Made by a program: the position numbers and the translations under genes. This document shows, one piece after another, positions 38,195 to 51,885 of a stretch of DNA of 64,000 nucleotides. Positions within the stretch are counted from its first letter, which is position 1, and every line of letters begins with the position of its first letter. Source of the DNA: Heliocidaris erythrogramma (taxonomy: Eukaryota; Echinodermata; Echinoidea; Camarodonta; Echinometridae). The stretch lies in assembly GCA_025617745.1 (NCBI GenBank), contig CM046853.1:34666625-34730624 (forward strand). The letters are read 5' to 3'. The notes beneath the pieces are model-generated. The model saw only the letters and a list, made by a program, of their open reading frames with translations, was not told the origin of the DNA and ran no database searches.

Positions 38195-39780
38195 GTTATA
38201 ATAATAATAATAGTGGCTTCTTATTAAGCGCTCAGGTCCGTCACAAGTGACGCTCATGGCGCTGTACAGAGTAGTAAACACATAATTATATATTTATATA
38301 TAAACTACAACATTGAATGTCAAGCTACATTGCATATATATAGAGTTAAAGTTTAAAACAGGTAGGTTTTCAACATTTTTTTAAATGAGTCAGAGGACGA
38401 AGCCAGACGGATATGAAGGGGTAGACTATTCCAGAGAAAGGGGCCAGAGTGAGAAAAGCTGTGGTCACCCCAAGTTAATTGATAAGGGATTAACCACTAT
38501 TCCCCATGCAAGGATTCCCTAGTTTAAGTATGGTAGGATTAGTTTAGAATATAAAGAGAGTAAGACATGAGTAGGAAATGACGCTGTGAGTTTGCCAATA
38601 TATTTCTCGATATTGGTTTACTAATGTTATTTATGTGTGTTTTCTAAGTTAATTTGTTGTCGATGTATATTCCTAGGAATTTGGTTGTTTCAATTGGAAC
38701 AAGAATTGTGTCTTTTAATAAGATTGGTACTGGTAGATGTTAGATTGATTTGTTCAATAAAATGAAGTTTGTTTTGTTTATATTAAGTGACAGTTTGTTT
38801 GCTTGGATCCAGTATAATACAAATTTTAATTCGTAATTTATAGTATTAAAGAGGATTTGAGAATGACGATTTGAGAAAAATGTTGGAGTCATCCCCAAAT
38901 AAAAGAAAAGAAAGATTATTTTAACAATATTTCAAAATCATTATTGTAGAGTATAAATAACAGTGGACCAATTAACGATCCCTGCGGCACTCCGCATGTA
39001 ACACTTTTCATTTGGGATTCATGACCATGTATATATGCTTACGGTCTATAAGGTAATTCCCGAACCACTCCAGGACTTTTCCACGAATTTCGCAGTGGGA
39101 AAGTTTATAGAGAAGAACATCAGTGATCGATTGTATCGAAAGCCTTGAAGAAGTCCAGGAAGATAGCTGTAGCTACTCTGTTAATAAACATTAGTAATGC
39201 ATGGGTAATTGAGGTTTTTCGGAAGCCGAATTGGGATTTGGACAAAATGTTGTACTTAACGCCAACAGTGCGAGAATATACTATATATACTTTCGAGAAT
39301 CTTAGAAAATTAGGTTAATAGTGAGAAAGGGCGATAGTTTCCAGTATCTTGCTTGTATACCTTTATTTATAAATTGGAATTACCTTAGCTCTTTTAATTT
39401 TATCCGGAATCATTCCGTTTGTCAAAGAAACATTACATATGAGAGCTAATTTCGTTATGTAGCCAGTATCACTAAAGCGTAAAATATTGTCAGAACTCAT
39501 AGTGTCATCCGATGGACCAGACCCTCACCCATAATTGCCAAATGAATTTCTTGATCTTTGCTTGAAAACATAATTTGGGTTGGCTTGAGGTGGCTTGTAA
39601 ATTTCTCCGATGATTATGTTTCTTTTATGTGGGGTAATGAGTTCAATACAAACAGTTTCTGCGACATCTGACATATGATTTAACTCTTCTAAAGTTTTGT
39701 TTTGGAATTTGTTCGATGTATATATATATATATCCCTCCACCACCTCTTGATTTACGATTGATTTATTTCCGGTGTACGT
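38195..39780 (-). mobile_element. Decayed CR1/L2-like LINE
   Basis: The minus-strand 3' end (GAGCGCTTAATAAGAAGCC plus an (ATT)n-like tail) is at 38195-38270. Translating the minus strand in pieces gives RT motifs GVPQGSLIGPLLFILY (about 38950-39000), LDFFKAFDTID (about 39120-39170) and IPDKIKRAKVIPIYK (about 39360-39410), then endonuclease-like pieces IIIGEIYKPPQAN (about 39570-39620) and SRGGGGIYIY (about 39730-39755). No frame is intact. It is a different, much older insertion than the three fragments in the tRNA array. Confidence 0.75.
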
Positions 39781-40175
39781 ATAGCTATCTAAAAATCAAA
39801 ACACTTGATAAGCGTGCGACCATAATACCTCGAATGATCCTGCGGACTTATGGTAATGTAGAGACAAGATGTACGTGATATTAAGAGTAAGTACAGGTCG
39901 TCTATCTAGATTCCATTTTCCCTGAGGATTCCGATGTACATGCTACCAGGTAGCTTTAAGTCTAAAGCCATAGATCCACATTGAGTCATTATAATCTCAA
40001 TCTCACTCTCATTTCCCCCTCATTCCCATTTCTTTCACTCCCTCTCTAATTCTCTCTGTCTTTCTTTCTTCGTACATTTCTCCACTATGTTATCTGATTT
40101 TCTTAATTACTATAATATCTTTCCTTCTCATTGTGTTCCCACTCTATATTTCTTGTTTTAAATCTATTTCCATAG

Positions 40176-40230
40176 ATACCTGGTGGATAAAATCAAGTCA
40201 AGGGAAGGCTTCGAATTGGTGTATGAAAAG
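40176..40230 (+). CDS. gad: GAD-family decarboxylase, exon 4 of the visible part
   Basis: A 55-nt exon whose first base completes the split Gln codon, followed by YLVDKIKSREGFELVYEK. The acceptor is ttccatag and the donor is gtaggt. The REGFELV segment is typical of the GAD/CSAD family. Confidence 0.9.
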
Positions 40231-40374
40231 GTAGGTGAATTTTGTGCCATGCGTAACCCATAAGCCTAATCGCAAGGAAATGAAAAAATAATAAATTCAG
40301 AATGATATATAGCCTACGATTAGTCGGTTAGCCCCTAGGTGATGCATAATCTCCTTTAAATCATTCCTTTGCAG

Positions 40375-40464
40375 CCGGAGCTAACAAATGTGTGTTTCTG
40401 GTACTATCCACCCAGTCTACGGGAGATGGAAAATTGCCAGGAAAAACAACTTAAGCTTCACAAG
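40375..40464 (+). CDS. gad: GAD-family decarboxylase, exon 5 of the visible part
   Basis: Thirty codons, phase 0 at both ends, with acceptor tttgcag and donor gtgaat. It encodes PELTNVCFWYYPPSLREM and then KLHK. NVCFWY-P-SLR is a signature stretch of animal glutamate and cysteine-sulfinate decarboxylases. The intron before it is only 144 bp. Confidence 0.92.
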
Positions 40465-40821
40465 GTGAATTTGATTTATTTTGTACAAAATCGAGTAAGG
40501 ATAAAACTGTAAGAACGTAAGAATTATTCATGGCTGTACATCCACAGTACAATTTTAGACATGCCTTACACAATGTCTGGTTTTACTAACAGATGATATA
40601 GGGTATCCGCAATGCTTGCAGTTTCAGATTCATTCCCCTTCAATGAATCACACATGTTATCTATTATGATGGGACTGCCCTTCTCAAAAAAAATATGTGT
40701 ATCGACGTCCTTGTCTATGTTACCACAATGCCAATACGTGAACTACTTATATGTATATAAATTTGAATTGGATTGACTTGATTAATAAGTAAATAAACAA
40801 ATATTATTCATCATTGTCTAG

Positions 40822-41007
40822 GTTGCCCCTGAGATCAAGGCGATGATGATGAACAAGGGAACAGTGATGGTGGGCTACCAGCCACTGGGCAGCAAGGTCA
40901 ACTTCTTCAGAATGATCGTCAACAATACAGCGTCTACCAAAGCCGACATCGACTTCATGTTGGACGAAATCGAACGACTCGGAAAACCGCTGACGTGGGA
41001 TGCGTAA
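40822..41007 (+). CDS. gad: GAD-family decarboxylase, terminal coding exon
   Basis: The last coding exon has 61 codons and a TAA at 41005-41007. It starts [20 protein letters not shown], continues [13 protein letters not shown] and [13 protein letters not shown], and ends KPLTWDA. The GTVMVGYQP and NFFRM motifs and the [12 protein letters not shown] helix are the normal C-terminal end of GAD. The tail after ERLG is a few residues longer than the usual Q/K-D-L ending of vertebrate GAD. A 3' UTR must follow, but I found no AATAAA close downstream; the first one noticed is near 43989. Confidence 0.93.
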   Translation, partial: VAPEIKAMMMNKGTVMVGYQPLGSKVNFFRMIVNNTASTKADIDFMLDEIERLGKPLTWDA

Positions 41008-44000
41008 TGATACATGAAAGAGTAGTTGACATGGGGGATGCTCGTTAATTCATGATTCAATATATGGAATACAATTCTTTAAGTTATAGATTATCACGGT
41101 GAGATTCATCGCACTTTTTTTATCTGCGCTTGCCAGTCGAAAATTCAAAACAAGGAATAAGAAGAGGAAAATGATTCTAATACTTACTAATAATTTTACC
41201 TAGAACTTGGAATAATTATTTAAATGACATTTCAGGTTTAGGGAAACTCTAGGGAATTTAGGGAATTTAGGGAAAATCCAAATACAGGTTTAAAAAAAGA
41301 CTTTTAGAATATACTTGCATTTCGCACCGGATATTCAATTTTGGCTGATATTTGGAAATGGCAAAACAATTTTCAGTAACTTTTACAAAATGATTGATTG
41401 CTAAGGATTTTTGCGATATGATGCATTAGTACTATGATTAAGGGCTTGGATAAATTCTCTGACATATCTCTTTGTTTTTCTGCGTTACATGGAGATGGGT
41501 AGTATCTCCTCTTTTTCATTTCATTATTTTTTTTTTCTCTCTCTACTATGATGAAATCATAGGTTCGTTAACAGTGAACTCATTCTTATCACCAGACTTA
41601 CATGGGATACAGCCCACAAGACGGGCACGATCGGTCTCTTGGGTCTTCTTCCTCCACAGTTCACCAAATCGGGGACCTACTAAATAGACATTTTCTTTTC
41701 GGCCTCATGTATTTCTTTGTGTTGTCGGTCTCACGGGCTGTTAAATCCCCGGGCTGTCATTTTCTATCATTAGTCTCTTGGAGCTTTTGGAACAGTTTAT
41801 CTTTCAATCTATTTTATGAATTTATCCGTTTTGGGGGTGCTGTCCGTGGGCTGTCGGTTTGCTGGGATGCCCCTCCGCCCTTAGGAAAATGTCCTCTTGG
41901 TATCTCGTAGAGATGAAGTAACTCTTACTCTTTACCACATTATCAAGATTTTTTATGATAATGGGTTAATTAAGAAACATCAACTTCAACTGATTTACCA
42001 TTATATTTCTCTTTAGAGATTTACATGGAATGTAATTCTTTATGTATTATCACTTTGTTGAAAGTTTCCTATTAATCAGTCAATATTGAAGATTATTCAG
42101 CCTACAAGACGATCGATGAGTCTTTAACTGAGTATACACTTTGGGCCTAGATTGACATGGTAGTCATGGGCAATGTTACGTATAATGCAGACACGTGCAA
42201 TAATATTGCGTGATCAAAAATCTAGTGATATCAAAAGAGAACTACAGAATGTATATATCGAGATCATATCTACACATTTGTACACATCGGAAGTATAATG
42301 ATAGTGAAGACTATGTACATATAAATATTATATTCAAAGCTTAATTGTCTATTTGATATACTCAATTCTATATGCAATAACGCGTAAGATTGATATATTG
42401 ATTTTGTTTTATGCAAGAGTATACTGCCGCCCTATACTTTAACAAAAGAAAGCAACTCTGAAATTGAACAGATTTATTCATTTATTGATTTCAATTAGTA
42501 TTCTTTTAACCGGGTAGTCCCGTCAGTAATTGTAACAATGTTATCCGTTTATTTATAAATATTTTTTACAATTTATTTTTCACCTTAAAAATACACAGAA
42601 AATTACCAAACACTTAACTAGTTCTGCTCACAAAGTAAAACATGGACATGGCTTCCTGAGAGAGTATTACCATAATTTTTTTTCCTGTTTCCAGGTGATG
42701 TCCCATTAATTTCGACAAATTTTCAGATGAGAGTTGCTTCCTTTTGGTCCAAATCAGGCAGTATAGTAATATGGAATGATTTATGCCATAATCAGTTAAA
42801 TCAACGATTGAAAATTTTGGCAAACCAATGAAATTTGCGTGTTTTATGAATATTATTTTTCCTTCTCTTAAAGATAAAGTTGAGTTCTGGTCATGTGATG
42901 ACATTGTGACAGAAACTGTCTCAAAGCAATAGGGAAAAGTCGATCATGTCTACGTAAGAATTGTTTTTGACCTAGTCTCGCTAAAAAGCAGGGGTCGCGG
43001 AGCGTTTTTGAAAGTGGGGGGGGGGGGAGGGGGCTGATCTGATTTCACTCAATGAACATTTTCGAACCTTTTTCCCGATATTTTGTAAACCTGTCTACTC
43101 AACAACAACAACAAAAAGTTGGGGACTGCAGCCCCCAGCCCCCCGGTTCCGCGGCCCATGAAAAGGACATGCACTGGGCACAGAAATGGGTATGTGGGAC
43201 TGTACACTCATGTAGCATGAATGTTTGAGCTATAACAGCTCAGCTATTTCTTGTCATATTTTGAATATTAGGTCATTTGAAGAGCAATACTTTTCAGTGG
43301 ACATTGCTACTATGATACTCTTCAAACCGAACAAAAAAGAATGAGAACGCTCACAAATTATTTTTTAACTTTAACAGTACTCAACCTTCTCTTTAATGCA
43401 TTTTGTCAAAAGATGCTTAAATGTGCACCTTAACCCTGTTTATGATAGTAAGGTTTGACCAGGTTTGACCAATGGGAAAGATCTTTCTTCGTAACAAACT
43501 AGTATATTGTTCTAAAATTGGTTAATCTTTAGTCATTGGACGTTAGTAGTCTAAAGCCAACAGGCTGATTTCGGCTGTCATAGTGTTCAGGATGCAGCGT
43601 AACCTAGAATTTATATGAGCAGCATGTTTTTTTTCTATATTTTTCAGGTAAATACAAATAAGCTCTAATATGATTCGGAAATGAGAGTTTTGATGGTTAT
43701 CGTTGTCCTCACACTAACCAATGTTGTTATTGTTGTTGATAGTTGCCCTAATTACATTTTGTTGCTCCTGCTGTTCCCGTCTTACCTACATTTCAACCAA
43801 TCCGTCCTGACATCCTTTTGAATTTTAGGATTGTTTTATTCTTGATGTATGTAGTAGAATCACCTCTTTTTTGATCGACAACTGTATTATGAATTCAAAT
43901 GTTGTTCTATAAAAGCCTAATTACAGTGTACGCTAAAAGTGATACATGTATTATAGTGCAAGTTATTATATATTTAGTAGTCGTATGTAATAAAAATAAT

Positions 44001-44453
44001 AAGAATTACTTTGTTTAAAACTTGTCATTAATCCATTGGGTATGACGATGTGATCATATACTATGCGTAAAGTAATTGTAGATATTGGTTTTTTTTTTTA
44101 ATGGACTCGAAACCTCGGTTATACGTAGACTGGAAAGATCATTTGAATTTGTGATAAAAAATGCATTAATTTGTTTCTGGCTATTCAGATAGATTATATA
44201 CACAATTTTAAAAGTAACAACAACAGCAACAAGAAAACATGTTATTTGTTCAGATGTTATTTTAACAGGGAAAGTTTTTTTTTTCAAAAGAGTGTAAGGG
44301 ACAGTGATTGTACGTATTACTAAAAAAATTGCATTACATTGCTCTAATTTTTCCCCAGGAATTTTTAACTTGGCCTATGTTCTAAAATACAAACAATCAT
44401 CTTCCGTCCCCTGCTCCATAACACACACACACACACACACACATACGCACACA
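41008..44453. other. GAD 3' UTR region and downstream DNA
   Basis: The 3' UTR begins at 41008; its end cannot be placed. The rest is AT-rich. A dispersed repeat related to 45.0 and 55.1 kb includes cagaaactgtctcaaagcaa at about 42910. A G-rich run lies at about 43015-43032. Confidence 0.4.
44422..44453. repeat. (CA)n microsatellite
   Basis: Abuts the left end of the second 196-bp MITE. Confidence 0.85.
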
Positions 44454-44649
44454 CGTTTACACGGCTTTACTTCCGAGGACAACTATTGTTCCTCTATTGT
44501 TACTCGTCCTCGGACAGTCGACGGAATAAGGCATAAATTCATTGTTCGACGTTCGAGGACTATTGTCCGGCTTCCGAGGACCATTGTTGTCATGATTTTT
44601 TTTTAGTTCTCTGTCCGAAAATGTCCTCGGACATAATGCTAAACAAACG
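44454..44649. mobile_element. 196-bp MITE-like element, copy 2
   Basis: Same length as 305-500 with only a handful of base differences, and again set in CA-rich DNA on both sides. Confidence 0.65.
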
Positions 44650-46021
44650 CACACGCACAGACACGCACACATCCCACACACACCCACACACGCCCACTTG
44701 CCCTTATCGCACATGACCAACGCACAGGTGCCTCGTAGTCAGAAAATGGTCTTATAAAGCTTTTTTACCGAACCCATTACGTCTGCCATGGTGTCTTAGC
44801 TTTTAAAGTTCACACTCGTTCGTCATTCTACTATTTCAATTAGAAAAGTGTTATTACCTTTCTCCCTTTGCGGGATTATAATTTAAACCCAATTTATTTG
44901 GAAAAAAGTAAAAAGTATAGAATGTTCATGTTTTTAATTTAAATATATCAATCTTTATGAATCCTAAGAAGGGGGTGATGCTGAATTGCATCTTAAAGAT
45001 AAAGTTTTGTTCCAGTCTCGCAAATCTTACATTTTTAAAGAAACTATTTGGTAGCAATCGGGAAAGGCTGATTATGAAGAACATTGAAAAATGGTGAGCA
45101 CTGTGAGGTTTTGAAATCATCAAAATGATAATGAACTGGATTCAATTCTGCAAAAGGTCACGTGCACATGTGTACATGTGACTATACACACACACACATG
45201 GCATAAAAGTTTCGTTAAAACACTTTTCATGATTAGAATATGGAGGAATTTGGAAAGCAACTATATTCAGGGGGTATTTCTTCTATTGCATTCTTCCAAA
45301 CTGGCATAAAAAGAAATCTCACAAATTATTTTTCACCAAAGGTGCAAATAATTTGTGAGCTTTCTCCATCCTTTAATACCAGTTTGAAAGAACACCATAG
45401 TAGACATGTCCCCTGAAAAGGATTGCTCCCCAAATGTCACATGCCACATGTGTGTGCAGTCTCATACACCCATTTCTGTGCGCAGTCCATGTGTTTTTCA
45501 GAGAGATTTGGTCACTTTCTTATGATTTTGATCATTCCAAAACCTCACAGTATACACCAATTCTCATGAACACACGATCAACATTTCCTAATAGCTTTGA
45601 AACATTTTCTTTCTCAGTGTAATCTTATGACCAGAACTCAGCTTTATCTTTAAATGTCTTTAAACCATAGCATGGTGTATGATTTTTAGAAGCCTAGCTG
45701 TATGATATAGTCTTTTGAAAGAATGTTTACATATATTTTTTTGAGAAACTTGACATTTATCGATGAAAACTATAACTATAAGCTTTCATTTAACAAACTT
45801 TTGTTCAACAGGATATAAAGAAAGTAATCCACAAAATGAATCACAAAATGTTAAAACCAAAAACGTCAAATCCCTATAGCGAATTGTGATATAGAATGTC
45901 ATTGTCACGTGGACTTATAATTCCACCTAAGAGACCCGAATGTCATTATGTTGAAGTAATAATTACATTTCTTCTCCTTAGGGCTCCATAATATACAATT
46001 CTAAAGATAATGTTGAGAACA
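44650..46021. other. Non-coding DNA with dispersed repeats
   Basis: No gene seen. The stretch 45030-45090 (ctatttggtagcaatcggga, aaggctgattatg) resembles 42905-42950 and 55119-55165. Confidence 0.35.
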
Positions 46022-46159
46022 GGGGAGCGTTTCATCAAGCGTTTTGTCAGTGATTTTTACCGACAACTGTTATAAGCTACTGAAATCCTTGCATCTGATT
46101 GGCTGAGAGCAAAATTGTCGGTAAAAATCACCGACAAAACACTTGATGAAACGCTCCCC
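46022..46159. mobile_element. 138-bp palindromic MITE, copy 1
   Basis: Inverted ends of about 45 bp (ggggagcgtttcatcaag ... cttgatgaaacgctcccc) match at about 43 of 45 bases, leaving a short centre with a gattggctgag word. The whole element can fold into one hairpin. Confidence 0.75.
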
Positions 46160-46570
46160 AGGTCATACTGTTCTACTAGGAAAGAAACAGTCTACAATGT
46201 ATTGATGATAAGGCAGTAAATAGGAGTAATCACGTATTATGAGATTTTGGAATCAGTGCAATGTCATAACATATTGCCAAAAAAATTGCTGAAAGTCGCA
46301 AACATTGAACAGCACTGGACACAGATGTGGGTACTCGGAACTGTGCAAGAATGTATATGGCACTTGAAGTTGGTCCGGAGTTGTAAACTTTGTCCTATTC
46401 GAAACATAAAAAAACATTTCAAGATCAATGCTTTTCATGAGAAATTGCTACCTTGATATTTATCAAAATGGGAACACGAAGCGAGAAAGCATTCAAGTTG
46501 TTTTCAACCTTTCCCAGAATTCACTCTTCTCTTTAAATCAAAATGTATTCTACTGGTTCAGCTTCCTTTT

Positions 46571-46619
<49 letters not shown>

Positions 46620-49037
46620 ATATGTGGGCTAAAGCGTTATTCTATAAATGTAAATGTATTTTTTTTATTAGCAGATACTACAAAGCAATTCAATAACTGC
46701 AGTATAGTTCTGTAAGTCAGTGTGCATATTCGACTGGAAAGCTTCGTTAGGCAAAGTAAGTTTGTTGGATTTTTTCACCATCAAATGTGGAATAGAGCAC
46801 TATTAAAGCAAAGTCGTAATAAAAGTCGTTTATTACAAATGACGATAGTGAAATCGTTTGCGGCAAAATTATAAACAGGTGCACATTCCCAGTAAGTACA
46901 CTTTTAACATTATTAGTAATCATTATTAGTTATTAATGATAGCAATAGACCTCATGATTTTAACTGGGATGTTTGAATAAATGGAGTCACAACAGATCGC
47001 TTTACTTTGAAGTGTGTTTGAAGCTGCCGTAACAAAGTCGACACTTCGGAAACTTCTTGTATAATGAGGAAGCAAATAGCATAATCTTTCAAGTATATTA
47101 ATCACTTTGATATTTGAAGTGAAGGATATTTTTATACAGGGATACTGATAATGATTAGGAAACCCCAAAATGCAACCTTCTGAAAGTGTGGAAACATGTT
47201 TTTTGTTGTTGTTTTTTTAACTACGAGCGAATTTAGAGTCAATTTATTCAATAGAATGTTGATGATTTTCTTGACCAGGTCCCCATTTCATAAAAATTTT
47301 GCTCTCAAAAACAACTGCCCCATTTCTATGACAAATTCGCTCTCAGCCCATCAGATGCAAATATTTCAGTATTTTATAACTGTTATTGTAACTTATTATT
47401 AAGAATAAGTTTTATGAAAGGGTGCCCTGGTATGTGCAAGCATTCATCTGCATCGGGTGTATCATTATTAACAATAATTATTTTATATCAACAGGAATCA
47501 ATCGAAAACTGCCATCATCCTTTATTGTGCCTTTGAGATTTGAGTTTAGTTTTACCATACATGAACTTGTTTAGTTGCAGGTCCATTTTCTTTATTATCA
47601 GATAATGCCCCAAAATATCTCCCTTCTTACAACAGAACACCTTTGGAGTTCCTGAACAGTACGAAAATTGTTAGAGAGTGTACATTGTAACGCTTATTTC
47701 TTAATTATTTAAGAATGAAATTTTCAGAATGAGATCTTTTGATCTTCTGATCTTTTGATAACAACGCACTTTTACTTTAGGTGGTTATCATGAAATCAAT
47801 ACAAATTTAGTAAGCTTATCACAGGATTTAATTCCAATTACAATTCTTTTAAACCTTTTCGATTAAATTTGAAAAGCTAACTTCAAAACAACCAAATTAT
47901 TTTAATATTAATGCTATTTTGTAAAGACTGATGAATTTTGTATTACTTACTGTTGGTTTGGGACTACATCTATTAATACCTCCTTTGATAAGAACAATAA
48001 CACGGCTCAGGATATGTTAATCTATACTTCATCCCAGAGAAGTCTCACGCATAACCTACATAATTCAATCATTCAAAGAATCGAAAGAGGATGAAAACGG
48101 TGTATTAAGAACGGGGTAAACGGGTGTGAAAAGAGAGAGAGAAAAAAAAACTGTTGAGAGGATAGAAACGAGCAGAGTAAACTTAATGCCTTAACACGGA
48201 AGAGACTACGTCAACAAATCGATCGCGAGAGGACGTGATCGATCCACGATGTTATGCTGGATCACGCACTCCACTCAGCCGGCATGAAGCACGGATGTGA
48301 ACCCGACACCAGACCCGCCACTATGTCGTGATTCCAGGGAGCCCAAGTCTTTTTGTGATGGTGCTAAAATGACATGTTCCCGGTTTCGAATTTGTCAGGC
48401 GGTCGCCTAGCTGGATGGCGTAGCGGGGTGATGGTTGACGGCGAGGTTCTTCGATTGTTTGCAGCCCACGGTCATTCCTCCCACCTAAGAGTAGGGGACG
48501 ATGCAGTGACGGCTTTCTCTTCCAACCTCTACCCCTATTAAGGCATGCAGGATAGGGTTTCGAGGAGAATTCACCTCACCCCTCCGTTTGTATTCGCCTC
48601 TCTTACACCCTTACCTTCCACGATCGTGTCTTACATTTCACCTTTTTCAATCCAATTACAAATCGATCCCAGTCCTGGGGTGTCAAAATTATATCCGAGG
48701 GAACACTTTCAATTGACGGCACAGAATGTGCCGTGCTCGGTGTTCACAGACATTTCACGTCTTCATTTGGAGCGAAAAGAAGGTCATTTTGTACCAAAAT
48801 AATTACACTCAATCAGAGAATACCCATACAGCTGCCAAGAGTAACCTAACCATCGAATAAGCATACGAGCCGATCATGAAAATGCTATAGTTGTTCGATT
48901 ATTTGCAAACAAAAACACAACAACCCCAGAGTATTCTGTACTGATGTAAGATACTGCCTGTATGGATTTTTGCTGCAGGAATACACTTCTAAAGTTCACA
49001 TCACCAATTTTCCTTGTGAACGAACATTGTTTTTAGA
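46160..49037. other. Non-coding DNA; GC-richer patch at 48180-48540
   Basis: Contains a (GT)n tract at 46576-46616. The patch at about 48180-48540 is richer in CG than its surroundings and could be a regulatory island or an old repeat; no splice-bounded ORF could be supported. Confidence 0.35.
46576..46616. repeat. (GT)n microsatellite
   Basis: About 20 GT units. Confidence 0.9.
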
Positions 49038-50180
49038 ACATTCCGTCATGACGCGATGTGTAAATGTTTATTTTACCTTGATATGGGAGCCCATGCAGAT
49101 TTCACAAAATTTCATAAGAAGAAATGACAAAGATCTGATTTCATACATTTTGGTAAACTACTCTATCGGCTGACATTTTTGTCTAAGTAGTGCTCTTTCG
49201 GGCTCGATTGTATTGGCCTACATAAATATTGTTTTAGAAACCAGATATAAACGTTACAATCCTGAGGAGTCGTTTAAGGATAGGATGTCAGGAAAAAGCG
49301 ATTTCCATTTGAAAAGTAGTAACGCATTTTTGTTTAAAAGATGCTTAACTTTTCGTTCATAATTGGCCTGGACGCGTATAAATATTGAAAATTGACAATT
49401 TATTAGGGATTACGCAAACGCATGTTAAAAAGAAAACGGCTGTTTCCATTATACTTAAAGAAGGGTTTTTCCTCTTAATAAACACCTGTGTACTGTTATC
49501 TCGTTTAAGATATAAATTCATTACTGCGCAATCGTCGTGTGGCAAATATTATTTGAAAATGATTGTTTTTATATTGCATAGTTACATAACCATATAACAT
49601 TCTGTCATAAACGATGTGTAAAAGCTAATATTATTTTGATATGTATAGCCTGTGCTAATTTGTCAGAATTTCTCCAAAACTTCAGAATAAATGAAAAAGA
49701 TCTGATTTCATACATTGTAATAAAATTGACTTTGCTTTCTGTTGACATTCAGGCGAACCATTGTTTTTTCAGCCTCCATGGTTCATTGAAAGTGTTGACC
49801 TACATTAATATTGTTTTAGATAGCTGATATACACTTTACAGTCCTGAGGATTCGTTTGGGGATATAATGTCAGGAAAATTCTTCACCTTTCCTCCATAAT
49901 TGATACGTGTTGAAAATTGACAATTTATTAGGGATTCGAGAAAGTCATGTTAAAAACATTTGCCATATTTTATATTTAGTTCTTACCTGAACGATTTAAG
50001 CAATATGGAACCTTATAAAAAAGAAATGTTTTCATTATACTTAAAGAAGGGTGTATTTTGCTTAATAATAAGGGCCCGTGTTATCTCCTCTAGATATGAA
50101 CTCATTACTGTGCATTTGTCTGTGTGGCGACAATATTTTAACTTGAATGTTTTCATATTGCGTAGATCTCAAATATACAA
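49038..50180. repeat. Diverged tandem duplication, ~560-bp unit
   Basis: 49038-49590 and 49596-50180 share a series of blocks in the same order: cattccgtcatga/cattctgtcataa, gatctgatttcatacatt, atcctgaggagtcgtt/gtcctgaggattcgtt, attgacaatttattaggg, cattatacttaaagaagggt. The offset drifts from 558 to about 525 because of indels. Confidence 0.75.
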
Positions 50181-50438
50181 AGTAGGGTTGTTGTGCCATA
50201 AAGGGTGCGGTGATCACACAATGATCGGAGGATAATACCTTCTACAAACACATGTCAGAATGAAGAAACGCATTTACTTACTGAATAACAATCTTACGAC
50301 AGTCCCAAAGTATTAATGTAAGTGTGTTCCATCAATGACTCGCCCCTCCCCCGTAAAGAAGAAGGAAATGAAGTCCCATTATGATATCGTGATCATCTAG
50401 CAAATTTGATCTGAAATATATTGCTTTTAAACTCATCA

Positions 50439-50576
50439 GGGGAGCGTTTCATCAAGCGTTTTGTCAGTGGTTTTTACCGACAAATTTGGTCTCAGCCAAT
50501 CAGATGCAAGGATTTCAGTAGCTTATAACACTTGTCGGTAAAAATCACTGACAAAACACTTGATGAAACGCTCCCC
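50439..50576. mobile_element. 138-bp palindromic MITE, copy 2
   Basis: Same length and ends as the copy at 46022; the centre is in the opposite orientation (cagccaatcag here, ctgattggctg there). Confidence 0.75.
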
Positions 50577-51885
50577 TGGTTCTTATAATTACTAAACGGA
50601 ATTCAAAACCTATCAATAACTGGGCTATTCCATTTGGAGGGTTACGGATGTTTTTGCTAGTTTGGAGCAAGTCACGAATTCAACTAACGTTACCGTTGAT
50701 ACAATGTACGGTTAGGTGTAACACATGCTGGCAGATGAAACATATTTTCCACGCCTTCATGTTTTATTCATCGGCTTTCTTTTTACATAACTCTTTACCC
50801 GCCCCCGTCCCCTCACATTTTACTGTTTAACATGCCTTAACTTGGATCTAGAAATATGCCGCCGGTAACGTGCCATTCGACGATTATTAAAATACAAGAT
50901 GATCAAATGATGGCGACACCAACATTGCTGCACTGAAACTCAGTCTAGACTGTTTTCATTTGAGGGTATAATTACCTCTCAAATATGATTGATTTTGTAA
51001 TGGAATTAGCCCAATATTTCCTATTCATATATCCTTTAAGCTGATCATTTTTTTCTTGGATAAGCAGACGTGGAAGCAGACAATCTACTTTATTTATTTT
51101 CTTGAGTGTACTCGGAGCGTCTTAATCTCCATGTACACAAAATGGCGATTAAAAAGTCAAGGTAACGCAATGAGTCTAAAAATTCAAAATGTAATTAATA
51201 CCATTGAGAGAGATTCTTTTTTTAAAATAAGTCATTTTGTACTCAAATAATGTTTTCAAGGAAAGACTAATAAGTGATGTTCAGGAACCAAAACTAAATT
51301 TCAATGAAGTACTAGTGTTATCTTCCTCAGTTTTGTGTTTATTAAAAACAGGTGCGTCTCAGAAATATCTCCGTAAACAACTGAAAATAATATTTCAAGG
51401 AATTTAATTCCCCCATTGAAAACAAATTTGATATCAGATTTCCAATGCTACAAACATTTTAGATAAATCATTAACAACACTAAGGAAATTCCGTGCATGC
51501 ATTCACTCTCTTAGGATTCCCATGCAAGAATGGGGCAGGGCGAATTTGACTAACTATTCAGAAATAATAATATTTAAGTACTAAATAATATAGTGATGAA
51601 AATAATAACACAAATAGAAGAGTGATTCAACATAAGCCTCGCCCTCCAGCTAAAAGCGTCATGAAAAGAACCATAACACCTGCAAAAGATTTAGCTCAGG
51701 TTATGCCTGTTTAACTTGACAAAATACCTGTTATGCCTTTTTAAAAAATACTCTATACCTCTTGCAAAAACACTTTTTGTGGACAGCCATACAGTGGCGT
51801 ATCCAGAAAATGCTACACAGGGAGCGGAATCCTAGCCAGAAGAATTATTTCTGGTCCTTCAAACGGGAGGAAGATGTTTTCCGAA
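50577..51885. other. Non-coding DNA, nothing recognised
   Basis: AT-rich; no supported gene. Confidence 0.35.

Noticed and set aside
38195-39780. A hidden gene in the GAD intron
   Set aside because: The coding-like pieces are the RT and endonuclease motifs of a decayed LINE in several frames.
46428-46715. 95-codon frame
   Set aside because: Its middle is a VCVCVC run from the (GT)n microsatellite.
48180-48540. GC-richer patch as an exon or CpG-island promoter
   Set aside because: Frames are short on both strands, no splice pair was convincing, and base composition alone is not enough.
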